The translations under genes were made by a program, and so were the position numbers. Of a stretch of 64,000 nt of DNA, positions 27,487 to 36,613 are shown one piece after another (the stretch's first letter is position 1; each line of letters begins with the position of its first letter). The notes under the pieces were generated by a model. It did not search any database, was not told the origin of the DNA, and saw only the letters and a program-made list of their open reading frames with translations. Source of the DNA: Kocuria coralli (GTDB lineage Bacteria > Actinomycetota > Actinomycetes > Actinomycetales > Micrococcaceae); NCBI RefSeq assembly GCF_008831305.1, contig NZ_ML708619.1, positions 81,085 to 145,084 of the forward strand, in the 5' to 3' direction.

Positions 27487-28458
27487 TCACTTGATACCGC
27501 TGAAGCCGATCGAGTTCACGATGCGGCGTGCGAAGGCCAGGAACAGCAGGAACATGGGCAGGGCCGCGATCAGCGAGGCCGCCATAAGGCCCGCCCAGTC
27601 GGTGCCCGACTGGGGGGACTGGGCGCGGAAGACGCCCAGGGCGACCGTGAGGACGCGGGAGGAATCCGTGTAGGAGACCATCAGGGGCCAGAAGTAGTCG
27701 TTCCAGGCCGTCATGTAGGTCAGGATGGACAACGTGGCGATGGGGGCGCCCGCCATGGGCAGGATCACCCGGAAGAACGTCCCGATGCGCGACGACCCGT
27801 CCAGGCGTGCGGCCTCCTCGATCTCCATGGGGATGCCCAGGAAGAATTGCCGGAGGAAGAACACCGCGAACGGCGTCATGAACATGGTCGGCAGGGCGAT
27901 GCCCAGGACCGTGTCGATCAGCCCGAGCTGCTGGATCAGGACGAAGTTGGGCAGCAGGGTGAAGACGGTGGGCACCATGAGTCCGGCCAGGAACAGGGCG
28001 AAGACCTTGTCTCGTCCCCGCCAGCGCAGGCGCGAGAAGGCGTAGGCGGCCATGGCGGAGAAGAGCACCTGGCACACCGTGACCAGGGTGGCCACCATGA
28101 CCGAGTTCAGCAGGTAGCGCCAGAAGTTCAGGGCACTGCCCGAGCCGCCTTCGGCGAGGGCGTCCTCGGTGGACTGCATGCCGAGCACTCGCTGGAAGGC
28201 GCCGGTCGTGAACTCCGGCGGAGTCAGCGAGGCCGGGTTCGACAGCAGGGACGGGTTGGTGGACAGCGCGGTGCGCAGGATCCAGTAGAAGGGCAGCAAG
28301 GTGATCAGCAGGATCACCACCATCACCACCCAGGCCAGAATGCGCCCCGGCTTGAGCCGGCGGGTCCTCTTGCGCGGCGTGGCGGGAGAGCTGTCGCCCG
28401 GTGCGGACGAGGCCGGGCCCGAGGGGACGGAGGCGGATGAAGTGTTCGTCGTCGTCAT
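27487..28458 (-). CDS. sugar ABC transporter permease (MalG type)
   Basis: 323-residue permease with a Ser/Pro-rich cytoplasmic N-terminus (about 45 residues) and six membrane segments. The EAA loop EEAARLDGSSRIGTFFRVILPMAGAP near residue 210-235 contacts the ATPase. The C-terminus SIGFSGIK is usual for the family, though its final helix is followed by RRIVNS. It lies 11 bases before the binding-protein gene in transcription order and 10 bases after the partner permease. Confidence 0.92.
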   Translation of the reverse strand: MTTTNTSSASVPSGPASSAPGDSSPATPRKRTRRLKPGRILAWVVMVVILLITLLPFYWILRTALSTNPSLLSNPASLTPPEFTTGAFQRVLGMQSTEDALAEGGSGSALNFWRYLLNSVMVATLVTVCQVLFSAMAAYAFSRLRWRGRDKVFALFLAGLMVPTVFTLLPNFVLIQQLGLIDTVLGIALPTMFMTPFAVFFLRQFFLGIPMEIEEAARLDGSSRIGTFFRVILPMAGAPIATLSILTYMTAWNDYFWPLMVSYTDSSRVLTVALGVFRAQSPQSGTDWAGLMAASLIAALPMFLLFLAFARRIVNSIGFSGIK

Positions 28459-28468
28459 CGTGTACCCC

Positions 28469-29410
28469 TCAGGCCAGATCGGAGCTGTCGGCGCGGGTCA
28501 TGCGGTACTGGATCACCGTGATGATGCCCAGGACGATCAGCAGCCCGACCGACATCGCGGAGGCGTAGCCGAACTGGAACCGGTCGAAGGCCAGGTCGTA
28601 GATGTAGAGCTGCAGGACGTTGGTCGCGTTGGCCGGCCCGCCGTTGGTGGTCACGGCGACGGTGTCGAAGACCTGGAAGGAGCCGATCACGGTCATGATC
28701 AGCACGAGGGCCATGATGGGCCGCAGCAGCGGCATGGTCACGGAGAAGAACGTGCGGATCTCCCCGGAGCCGTCCAGGCGGGCGGCCTCGTAGACGGAGG
28801 CCGGCAGGGTCTGCAGCCCGGCGAAGATGAGCAGGGCCGTGTAGCCCATGTGCCGCCAGACGTTGACCAGGGCGATGGTGGGAATGGCCCAGGCGCTGTC
28901 GGTGAAGAACCCGATCGGGTCGATCCCCAGCCAGCCCAGGATCTGGTTGCCCACACCGAACTGGGTGTCCAGGATCCAGACCCACACCAGACCGGCCACG
29001 ACGTTGGAGACCAGGTAGGGGGTCAGCACCAGGCCGCGCAGCAGCGTGGACTGGGTCAGCCGGTACATCAGCAGGGCGATGGTCAAGGCCGCAGCGGTCT
29101 GGATGCCGATATTGAGCACCACGTACCACACGGTCGTGAGCATGGAGTCCCAGAAGATGGGGTCCGCGATCAGGCGCCGGTAGTTGGCCAGGCCGATGAA
29201 CTCGGGATCGGTGAGCAGGTTGTAGTTGGTGAAGCTCAGCCAGATGCCGCGGATCAGGGGCCAGGCCAGGAAGACGGCCAGGCCCAGGGCGGCGGGTGCG
29301 ATGAAGAACAGCGCGGTCCGGGTGTCATCGGGACGTCGTCGTCGTTTGCCATCCGGACTGCTCGGCCGGCCGCTCGGTGGTCTGTCTGGTTGTTGAGTGA
29401 GCACAGTCAT
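28469..29410 (-). CDS. sugar ABC transporter permease (MalF type)
   Basis: 313-residue permease with six predicted membrane segments. The EAA loop reads YEAARLDGSGEIRTFFSVTMPLLRP near residue 205. The N-terminal 30 residues are Arg/Pro-rich and cytoplasmic. It pairs with the MalG-type permease and lies 54 bases after the alpha-galactosidase stop in transcription order. No ATPase gene is in this operon. Confidence 0.92.
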   Translation of the reverse strand: MTVLTQQPDRPPSGRPSSPDGKRRRRPDDTRTALFFIAPAALGLAVFLAWPLIRGIWLSFTNYNLLTDPEFIGLANYRRLIADPIFWDSMLTTVWYVVLNIGIQTAAALTIALLMYRLTQSTLLRGLVLTPYLVSNVVAGLVWVWILDTQFGVGNQILGWLGIDPIGFFTDSAWAIPTIALVNVWRHMGYTALLIFAGLQTLPASVYEAARLDGSGEIRTFFSVTMPLLRPIMALVLIMTVIGSFQVFDTVAVTTNGGPANATNVLQLYIYDLAFDRFQFGYASAMSVGLLIVLGIITVIQYRMTRADSSDLA

Positions 29411-29464
29411 CGTGGCTCCTGATCGGGTGAGTGCGGAATGGAAGGGAGATGAGAACGGGGCGGC

Positions 29465-31681
29465 CTAGGCGCGCGAGGTCAGGTGCAGCAGCCGGATGCG
29501 GTCGGGACGCAGGTCGGGGGCGTGGATGCCCGACTCCTGGAGGACGGAGCCGCGCAGTCGCTCCCCGCCGGGCCACCATGCCGGCGGCCTGAACCCCGCA
29601 TCGGCGGCTTCGGGGGTGATGTCCTCGACCGAGTAGCTCAGCTCGGGATCCAGTCCGGCCAGCGTCAGGCGGCCGACGGGGTCGATGATCGAGACCCCCA
29701 GGCAGACGACGGCGAACAGCGCCTCGTCCCCGGACGGGGAGACCACGCCGTGGACGTCCCATTCGGGATCGACCTGGTCCAGGCGGATCACCCGCCCGTG
29801 GTGGAGCAGGTCCCGGTGCCGCTTGTAGAGCGCGATCCATTCGGTCAGCTCGGACAGCTCGGTATCGGACGCCCGGGTCAGGTCCCATTCGACGCCCAGA
29901 TGACCCCACAGGGCGGTGCCGGCGCGGAAGTTGAGAGTGTGCAGACGGTCCGTGATGTGGGAATGCCCCGAGGCCACGTGACTTCCCATCAGCTCCGGAG
30001 GAACCAGCTGCTGGGTCCACCGGTGCATCTCCTGCCGTTCGGCCGGATCGATGTTGTCCGAGGTCCAGAAGCGGTCGGTGTGCTCCAGCACCCCGAGATC
30101 CACGCGAGCCCCGCCCGACGCGCAGGCTTCGATCTCGAGACCGGGGAAACGGTCTTTCAGCTCGTCCATGAGGCGGTAGGCGGCCAGAGTCTGCCGGTGG
30201 ACGCCCGGGGCGCGGTCGAGCGTGGAGCCCGCGTCGATCAGATCGCGATTGTGATCCCACTTGATGTAGGCGATCTCGAAGCGCTCCAGCAGCGCCGCCA
30301 TCTGATCCCGCACATGGGCGTAGGCCTGCGGATTGCCCAGGTCGATGACCTGCTGAGTGCGGCTCTCCACCGGCAGGTAGCCGGACGGGGCCATGACCCA
30401 TTCGGGGTGCGCCCGGGCCACCTCCGAATCCATGCTGATCATCTCGGGCTCGAATCACAGCCCGAACTCCATGCCCAGTCCGGTCACCGTTTCGATCAAC
30501 GGCCTCAGGCCGTCGGGCCAGGGGTCGGGGGAGACCGTCCAGTCGCCCAGTCCCGACGTGTCGTCGCGCCGCGACCCGAACCAGCCGTCGTCGAGCACGT
30601 ACCGTTCGATGCCTACCCGGGCTGCGCGTTCGGCCAGGTCGACGAGGGTGGGCAGGTCATGGTCGAAGTACACGGCCTCCCAGACGTTCAGGGTCGCGGG
30701 ACGGGGACGCCGCGGGTGCTGGTCGCGGGCCCGGATCCACGCGTGCAGGCGGGCCGCCTGGTCGTCCAGCCCGCGGCCCCACACCGCGTAGAGCCATGGC
30801 GAGGTGTACTGCTCTCCGGTGTCCAGCACGATCTCGCCGGGCATGAGCAGCTCCCCGCCCCCGAGCATCTTCTGACCGCTGTACTCGCGTTCGGCCCAGG
30901 TGCGGTGGTTGCCCGAGAAGGCGGCGTGCACGCCCCATACCTCGCCTTCGCGGAAGCCGAAACCGGGCGTCCCGGCGATGACCATGTGCGCGGCGTCCGG
31001 GCCGGTCCGGCCCTTGCGGCCTTCGCGCAGGTGCACGCCCACGGTCAGGGGCCGGCGCTGCGCCACGCGCTCCTGACCCCAGTGCCCCGCGAAATCCAGG
31101 ATCTCGCCCGCGCGGGACGGGACGGGCAGAGCCGGTGCCAGTTCATCGACCCGGTATCCCGGTGCGCCGGTGTTGCGCACCGACGCGCGGGTACGCACCA
31201 CGCCCTGAGGGGTCAGCTCGAGCTCCAGGGTCAGCCAGAGGCCCTCGGGAGCCGAGAGCTCGACGACGAGGAGTCCAGCGCCGGTCTGGGTATACGCCTC
31301 GTTGATCTCCCCGGTCACGGAGGCGCGGGCCGCCGGCCGGAAGAAGATCCCCTGCATGTGCCACTGAGGCGCCCAGGCGTCGCGGTCGCGATGCCCGACG
31401 AGCCCGGGACGACCGGCCCATCCCCACCGCGGTTCGGGAACGAGACCCACGTGCATAGGAACGTCCGGCCCGTTGGGCACCTGCCCCGACACGGTGGACC
31501 CGGCCACCAGCGCTGCCTCCTGTGCGGAAAGCTCACCCAGGTCCGCGCCCCAATGTGCGATTTTGGGAGTTCTACCATCTGGGCTGGAGAGCAGGACGGA
31601 AACTCCTCCAGCGCGAAGGTGAACCGTACTGCCGGTGCCGCTGGCGGCATTGCCGAGCAGGGAGGGCGATGTCGAGGGCAC
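29465..31681 (-). pseudogene. alpha-galactosidase (GH36) interrupted by one in-frame TGA
   Basis: The reading frame from GTG 31681 (behind GAAAGGTGGC) to 29465 encodes a GH36 alpha-galactosidase of about 738 codons, the family's usual length, with a single internal TGA at 30457-30455 (codon 409). It falls in GMEFGL-stop-FEPEMISMDSE where the family has GLWFEPEMI, so a Trp TGG became TGA. Downstream everything is intact, including the nucleophile Asp in YIKWDHNRD (codon 476) and acid/base Asp in FWTSDNIDP (codon 542). As read, only a 408-residue N-terminal piece lacking the active site would be made. Recent nonsense mutation, sequencing error or read-through are all possible. It heads the galactoside ABC operon. 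Confidence 0.9.
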
Positions 31682-31727
31682 CTAGCCACCTTTCGATCGT
31701 TGTCGTGTGTTCTGCCACACTTTAGAG

Positions 31728-31750
31728 TGAACATAATCGAACATCAATAG
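31728..31750. promoter_or_regulatory. operator candidate between alpha-galactosidase and DeoR genes
   Basis: GAACAT occurs at 31729-31734 and 31739-31744, a 10-bp direct repeat within an AT-rich stretch between divergent genes. The pattern TGAACATAAT-CGAACATCAA parallels TGAACACAAA-TGAACACAA upstream of the ATPase gene. A DeoR-type regulator is encoded next door. Confidence 0.5.
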
Positions 31751-31843
31751 TGGTAGATCAATCAACATACCGATGATTCAGTGGCATGATGTTGGGCGGG
31801 CCCGCACCGGCCGTCTCACAGACGCCGGCGGCGGCCCGCAATG

Positions 31844-31891
31844 TTCAGGCCAACGCACATACAGGCCATCGCACCTACAGGCCATCGCACA
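31844..31891 (+). repeat. three tandem 16-bp repeats in the deoR-type leader
   Basis: Copies at 31844-31859 (TTCAGGCCAACGCACA), 31860-31875 (TACAGGCCATCGCACC) and 31876-31891 (TACAGGCCATCGCACA). The array ends directly before the ribosome site GAGGAG (31894-31899) of the regulator gene. Confidence 0.85.
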
Positions 31892-31904
31892 TGAGGAGAA
31901 GCTG

Positions 31905-32687
31905 GTGACTGACCTCTTGCCGGCGGAACGCCGGGCACGCATCGTGGAGCAGACCCGTGCACATGGCTCCGTCCGCGTAGCCGACCTCGCCCAGTCCATG
32001 GGCGTCTCGGAGATGACCGTCCGTCGTGATCTGGACCAGCTGGCCGGACAGGGCGAGCTGCGGAAGGTCCACGGAGGCGCCCGCCTGGCGGCTCCCGGCT
32101 CGGCTTCCGAGGAACCCGGTTTCGTCCGCAAGTCCCGCCTGAACCAGGCTCAGAAAAGCGCGGTGGCCCGCGCTGCGGCGGCGCTGGCCGAGCCGGGCAT
32201 GTCGGTGTTCGTGAACTCGGGGACCACCACGTTCGCACTGGCCCGGGAACTCCGCGAGGTGGCCGACCTGACGGTCGTGACCAATTCCCCCCGGATCGCC
32301 CAGGTCTTCGAGGACCGTCCCGCGCCCGGCGGGCAGGTGGTCATGCTGGGCGGGGTGCGCACGCCGTCGGACGCCCTGGTCGGTCCTCTCGCAGTGCGCT
32401 GCCTGGAGACCCTGCACGCCGATGTCTGCTTCATGGGCGTGCACGGCTTCGATATGGAAGCGGGGCTGAGCACCCCCAACATGCTCGAAGCCCAGGTCAA
32501 CCGGATGTTCCTGGAGCATGCCCATCGCCGGGTGGTGGTGGCGGACAGCACCAAGTCAGGGACGGTCGGGCTCTACGGTTTCGCCGACCTGGACGCGGTG
32601 GACGACCTGATCACCGACTGGGAGCTGCCCGATGCCGTCGTCGCCGAACTCGAGGAGAAGATCACCCGTGTCCACCGTGTCGTTTGA
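31905..32687 (+). CDS. DeoR-family transcriptional regulator of galactose metabolism
   Basis: 260-residue regulator. GTG 31905 follows GAGGAG with 5-base spacing; longer in-frame forms would translate the tandem repeats. N-terminal DeoR helix-turn-helix: LPAERRARIVEQTRAHGSVRVADLAQSMGVSEMTVRRDLDQL (about residues 4-45, quoted here in part as the family signature). The C-terminal sensor domain has VFVNSGTTTFALAREL, VVTNSPRIAQVF and VVVADSTKSGTVGLYGFADL, typical for sugar-phosphate sensing. It overlaps galT by 20 bases and is divergent from the alpha-galactosidase operon, so it probably controls both. Confidence 0.9.
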   Translation: MTDLLPAERRARIVEQTRAHGSVRVADLAQSMGVSEMTVRRDLDQLAGQGELRKVHGGARLAAPGSASEEPGFVRKSRLNQAQKSAVARAAAALAEPGMSVFVNSGTTTFALARELREVADLTVVTNSPRIAQVFEDRPAPGGQVVMLGGVRTPSDALVGPLAVRCLETLHADVCFMGVHGFDMEAGLSTPNMLEAQVNRMFLEHAHRRVVVADSTKSGTVGLYGFADLDAVDDLITDWELPDAVVAELEEKITRVHRVV

Positions 32688-33789
32688 GCCCGCCGCGCTG
32701 ACGGTCCCCCATGCCGCGCACCGTCTGTTCGACGGGCGGGAGATCGTGTTCTTCGCCCGCGAGGAGGCGGACCTGCCGTCGGCCGTCGTCGACCCCCGGG
32801 CGCCCGAGGAGCGGGCGGGCCACGGCGAGCTGCGCCAGGACCCCCTGACGGGCGACTGGATCGCCATGGCAACCCACCGCCAGAACCGCACCCATCTTCC
32901 GCCGGCCGACCAGTGCCCGTTGTGCCCCTCGGCACCGGGTCGGGAATCCGAGATCCCGGCGGATTTCCAGGTCGTCGCCTTCGAGAACAGGTTCCCCTCC
33001 CTGGGCCCCGACCTCGTGGACCTGCCGGATCCGGATCAGCCGCCCGAGATCGGCCGGTCCTACCCCGCGGGCGGTCGCTGCGAGGTGCTCGTCTACACCC
33101 CCGAGCACCAGGGGAGCCTGGCCCAGCTCGAACCCGAGGAGGTGCAGCTGGTGCTCAGGGCGCTCGCCCAGCGGACCGCGGCCCTGTCCGCGCTGCCCGG
33201 TATCAGGCAGGTCTTCCCGTTCGAGAACCGTGGCGAGCAGATCGGGACGACCCTGCATCACCCGCACGGTCAGATCTACGCCTACCCCTATGTCACGCCG
33301 ACCACCCTGAAGACGGCCCGCCGGGCCGTGGAACATCTGGACCGGACCGGCCGGACGCTGCATCACGATCTCCTGGACCAGGAGCTCTCCGACGGCGCCC
33401 GGGTGGTGGTGGCCGGGGATCATGTCACGGCTTATGTTCCGTGGGCGGCCCGATGGCCCCTGGAGGTCCACGTGGTGCCGCATCGCCATGTAGCGGATCT
33501 CGCCGCCCTGAGCGGCGATGAGCTCGATGAGCTCGCCGTGATCCAGCGCGACGTCCTGGCCCGGCTGGATGCCCTCTACTCGACCCCCACCCCGTACATC
33601 TCGGCCTGGCACCAGGCCCCGCTGGTCCCGGGGCTCCGGGACGCGGCGCGTCTGCACCTGCAGATCGTCAGCCCGCGCCGGGCGGAGAACAAGCTCAAGT
33701 ACCTGGCCGGCTCGGAAGCCGCCATGGGCGCGTTCATCGGGGATGTCAGCCCCGAGGAGACGGCGCAGCGCCTGAGGGACGCCCTGTGA
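32668..33789 (+). CDS. galT: galactose-1-phosphate uridylyltransferase
   Basis: 373-residue Leloir enzyme of the HIT-like superfamily. I set GTG 32668 as start, 10 bases after GAGGAG and overlapping the regulator gene by 20 bases; GTG 32677 is an alternative. RQDPLTGDWIAMATHRQNR is the conserved N-terminal block, CPLC near residue 85 a zinc site, and HHPHGQIYAYP carries the nucleophile histidine (His200). EVHVVPHRHV near 270 is the second His block. It transfers UMP between UDP-glucose and galactose-1-phosphate. No galE is in this window. Confidence 0.94.
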   Translation: MSTVSFEPAALTVPHAAHRLFDGREIVFFAREEADLPSAVVDPRAPEERAGHGELRQDPLTGDWIAMATHRQNRTHLPPADQCPLCPSAPGRESEIPADFQVVAFENRFPSLGPDLVDLPDPDQPPEIGRSYPAGGRCEVLVYTPEHQGSLAQLEPEEVQLVLRALAQRTAALSALPGIRQVFPFENRGEQIGTTLHHPHGQIYAYPYVTPTTLKTARRAVEHLDRTGRTLHHDLLDQELSDGARVVVAGDHVTAYVPWAARWPLEVHVVPHRHVADLAALSGDELDELAVIQRDVLARLDALYSTPTPYISAWHQAPLVPGLRDAARLHLQIVSPRRAENKLKYLAGSEAAMGAFIGDVSPEETAQRLRDAL

Positions 33790-34988
33790 GCGGCCGTCAT
33801 GGGGAGGGCATCTCCCCTGAGGAGAACCGGCGCGTCCAGGAGCTGACGCGAGAGTTCGACGCCGCCTTCGGCGCCGAGCCCGAGGGGGTCTGGCGGGCAC
33901 CCGGTCGGGTCAACCTGATCGGCGAGCACCTGGACTACAACAACGGTCTGGTGCTCCCGTTCGCCATCGACCGTTCCGCCCTGGTGGCGATCCGCCTGGC
34001 TCCCGGGAGAGAGGAGGCCGCGCTGATCTCCACGTGGTCCGACCCTTCCACCGGGGAACGGGCCCGGGCGGCGTTCCGGCCGGGGGCGCTCGAACCGGGC
34101 GACGTCCGGGGCTGGGCCGCCGGCCCGGCGGGGGTGGCGTGGGCCCTGGCGGAGAGCACGGGCACGGAGATCCCCCCGTTCGAGCTGCTCCTGGACTCCA
34201 CGGTTCCGGTGGGCTCGGGCCTGTCCTCCTCCCACGCCGTGGAGGTCGCCGTCGCCCTGGCGCTCAACGATCTCATCGGCGCTGGCCTCAGCCGCCGCGA
34301 CCTGGCGCGGGTCACGCAGCGCGCCGAGAACGACTTCGTGGGAGCCCCCACGGGCATCATGGACCAGTCGGCGTCGTTGCTGTCCACGGCCGGGCACGCG
34401 ATCCTCCTGGACTGCCGGAGCCTCGAGGCCGAGTACATCCCCCTCGAGCTCGTTGATGCCGGACTGCGGCTGCTCGTGGTCGACACCCGGGTGGCCCACA
34501 GCAACGACGACGGCGGTTACGCCGCCCGCCGCGCCGCCTGCGAACGCGGGGCGGAGCAGCTGGGGGTCGGCTCTCTGGGGGAGCTCCCGGTGGATGCGGA
34601 CATCTCCGCGCTGTCCGGTGAGACCCGGCGGAGGGTCAGGCACGTCCTCAGCGAACGGGCCCGCGTGGATCAGGCGGTGGGGAACCTCCGGGAGCACCGG
34701 TGGGCTGCCCTGGGGGAGAACCTCACGGCGTCCCACGTCTCCCTGCGCGACGACTACGAGGTCTCCTGCCCCGAGCTGGACACCGCCGTGGAGTCGCTCC
34801 TGGGCGCCGGGGCGCTCGGGGCCAGGATGACGGGGGCCGGATTCGGCGGCTCCGCGATCGGGCTCGTGCGGGAGGCCGACGTCGGAACCGCCTCCTCCGC
34901 CGTCGTCGACGCGTTCGGCGAACGCTCCTGGGGACGCCCGCGGGTCTTCGAGGTGCTTCCGGGCCCGGGTGCCAGCCGCTGCCTGTGA
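33786..34988 (+). CDS. galK: galactokinase
   Basis: 400-residue GHMP kinase. GTG 33786 overlaps the galT stop (GTGA). APGRVNLIGEHLDYNNGLVLP near residue 38 is the galactokinase signature; PVGSGLSSSHAVEVA near 140 is the GHMP ATP-binding motif; GAPTGIMDQSASLL holds the catalytic Asp; GARMTGAGFGGSAIGL near 345 is motif 3. It phosphorylates galactose released from galactosides. It converges closely (14 bases) on the AbgT gene. Confidence 0.95.
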   Translation: MSGRHGEGISPEENRRVQELTREFDAAFGAEPEGVWRAPGRVNLIGEHLDYNNGLVLPFAIDRSALVAIRLAPGREEAALISTWSDPSTGERARAAFRPGALEPGDVRGWAAGPAGVAWALAESTGTEIPPFELLLDSTVPVGSGLSSSHAVEVAVALALNDLIGAGLSRRDLARVTQRAENDFVGAPTGIMDQSASLLSTAGHAILLDCRSLEAEYIPLELVDAGLRLLVVDTRVAHSNDDGGYAARRAACERGAEQLGVGSLGELPVDADISALSGETRRRVRHVLSERARVDQAVGNLREHRWAALGENLTASHVSLRDDYEVSCPELDTAVESLLGAGALGARMTGAGFGGSAIGLVREADVGTASSAVVDAFGERSWGRPRVFEVLPGPGASRCL

Positions 34989-35002
34989 CCGGAAACGGCC
35001 TG

Positions 35003-36613
35003 CTACTGCACCGGGCTCCCGGGGCCCAGCGGGATCCCGAGCGCGATCCAGGCCAGGAAGAACAGGAACCACACCACCAGCAGGGCCAGTGAGAGCGGCA
35101 GCGTCAGCGACAGCAGCGTGCCGATTCCGGCGCGCGGCAGATAGCGCTGGATCATGCCCAGGGTCATGGCGAAGAACGGGTTCAGCGGCGTGATGATGTT
35201 GGTGGTGGAGTCGCCGATGCGGAACAGCATCTGGGTGGTTTCCGGGTTGATGCCCAGGTACATGAACATGGGCACGATCACCGGGGCGGTCAGGGTGTAC
35301 TGCGCCGAACCGGAGGTCACCAGCAGGTTCATGACGGCGACCACCAGCACCACGCCGGCGAAGAGCACCACCATCGGGACGTCCCCGCCGCCCAGCCACT
35401 CGGATCCGCGGATGGCCAGGACCGTGCCCATGTTGGTCCAGGAGAAGTAGGCGATGAACTGCGCCGCGGCGAAGAAGAGCACCAGCAGCGGCGTGATGTC
35501 CTTCAGGCCCCGCGCCATGAGCTCGGGGACCGCGGCCGGATGCGTGACGGTCCGGGCCGTCATCCCGTATGCCACGCCGGCGACCAGGAACATCAGGCCG
35601 ATGGGCCCCGAGATGTCCGTGATCAGCACGGAGCTGAGCACCCCGAGCTCCTCGTCCTGCCCGGCCAGCGGGGAGAACGGGACGAACAGCAGGAGGAAGT
35701 ACACGACCAGGTAGACGGCCACCGCGATCGCCGTCGACCTCAGGCCCTTGACCTCCTGAGGGGAGTACATGCGCAGGTTCTCCTCGGTCAGGGCGGGGCG
35801 GTCCTCCTCGTGGTCCGGTGCCGAGGTCTCGCCGCGCTCCTCGGCAGCCTGCTCGGCGTCGTGAATGGGCCGGGTCAGTTTCGTCAGCAGGAGCTCGGTG
35901 ACCAGGGTGATCACGATGGCCAGGACGATGGCCGAGGACGCCGAGAAGAAGTAGTTGGCCACCGGGGAGACCTGGTACTCGGGATCCACGAGCTGCGCCG
36001 CCGACGTGGAGATGCCGCCCAGCAGCGGGTCGGTGAGATTGACCAGCAGCGAGGCGTTGAACCCGGCGGACGACGCCGCGAAGGCCACCACTCCGCCCAG
36101 CACCGCGGAACGGCCCGCGGCTTTGAAGGCCGCCGCCCCCAGCGGAATCAGGACCACGGTGATGGCATCGGAGGCGATCGAGCCGGTCACTCCCGCCAGG
36201 GCGAGGACGAAGGTCAGCCACCGCGCGGAGACCTTGGAGACCACCACGCGCAGGGCCGTGTGGATCAGCCCCGAGCCCTCGGCGACGGCGACCCCCAGCA
36301 GGACCGTCAGCACCACGCCCAGCGGCGGGAACTCCACGAAGTTGGGAACCACGCCTTCGACGATCTGCCGGAAGCCCTCCGCGTTGAGCAGGCTGGTGAC
36401 CGTCACGGTGTCGCCGCTGGCGGGATCCGTTGCCGCGACGCCCAGCCGGGCCAGTAGCTCGGAGAGCAGAAGGACCACGGCGGCGAGGAGGACGAAGATC
36501 CAGAAAGGATGTGGCAGCCGGTTGCCTACACGTTCGACCCAGCCCAGCGCCCGGGTCAGGAGGCCGTCTCCGGTCTCGCGCTCTTCGGACGTGGGTGCGG
36601 GGGTGCTCGACAT
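35003..36613 (-). CDS. abgT: AbgT-family transporter
   Basis: 536-residue membrane protein with roughly eleven hydrophobic segments. ATG 36613 follows GGAGAG; the open frame upstream has no protein character. LGWVERVGNRLPHPFWIFVLLA is the typical AbgT N-terminus; NLTDPLLGGISTSAAQ and SGSAQYTLTAPVIVPMF resemble the re-entrant hairpin motifs of the family. A charged cytoplasmic loop (AEERGETSAPDHEEDRPAL) lies near residue 245. AbgT proteins export sulfonamides or import p-aminobenzoyl-glutamate; no abgAB genes are adjacent, so the substrate is unknown. Confidence 0.88.
   Translation of the reverse strand: MSSTPAPTSEERETGDGLLTRALGWVERVGNRLPHPFWIFVLLAAVVLLLSELLARLGVAATDPASGDTVTVTSLLNAEGFRQIVEGVVPNFVEFPPLGVVLTVLLGVAVAEGSGLIHTALRVVVSKVSARWLTFVLALAGVTGSIASDAITVVLIPLGAAAFKAAGRSAVLGGVVAFAASSAGFNASLLVNLTDPLLGGISTSAAQLVDPEYQVSPVANYFFSASSAIVLAIVITLVTELLLTKLTRPIHDAEQAAEERGETSAPDHEEDRPALTEENLRMYSPQEVKGLRSTAIAVAVYLVVYFLLLFVPFSPLAGQDEELGVLSSVLITDISGPIGLMFLVAGVAYGMTARTVTHPAAVPELMARGLKDITPLLVLFFAAAQFIAYFSWTNMGTVLAIRGSEWLGGGDVPMVVLFAGVVLVVAVMNLLVTSGSAQYTLTAPVIVPMFMYLGINPETTQMLFRIGDSTTNIITPLNPFFAMTLGMIQRYLPRAGIGTLLSLTLPLSLALLVVWFLFFLAWIALGIPLGPGSPVQ

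Noticed and set aside
30455..30457. TGA in the alpha-galactosidase as selenocysteine or programmed recoding
   Set aside because: The family has Trp here, no SECIS-like hairpin is obvious, TGA ends many other genes in the window, and the other peroxidase uses Cys. Nonsense mutation or base-call error is simpler.
31844..31891. 16-bp repeats as a CRISPR fragment
   Set aside because: Copies are directly adjacent with no spacers, too short, and no cas genes are present.
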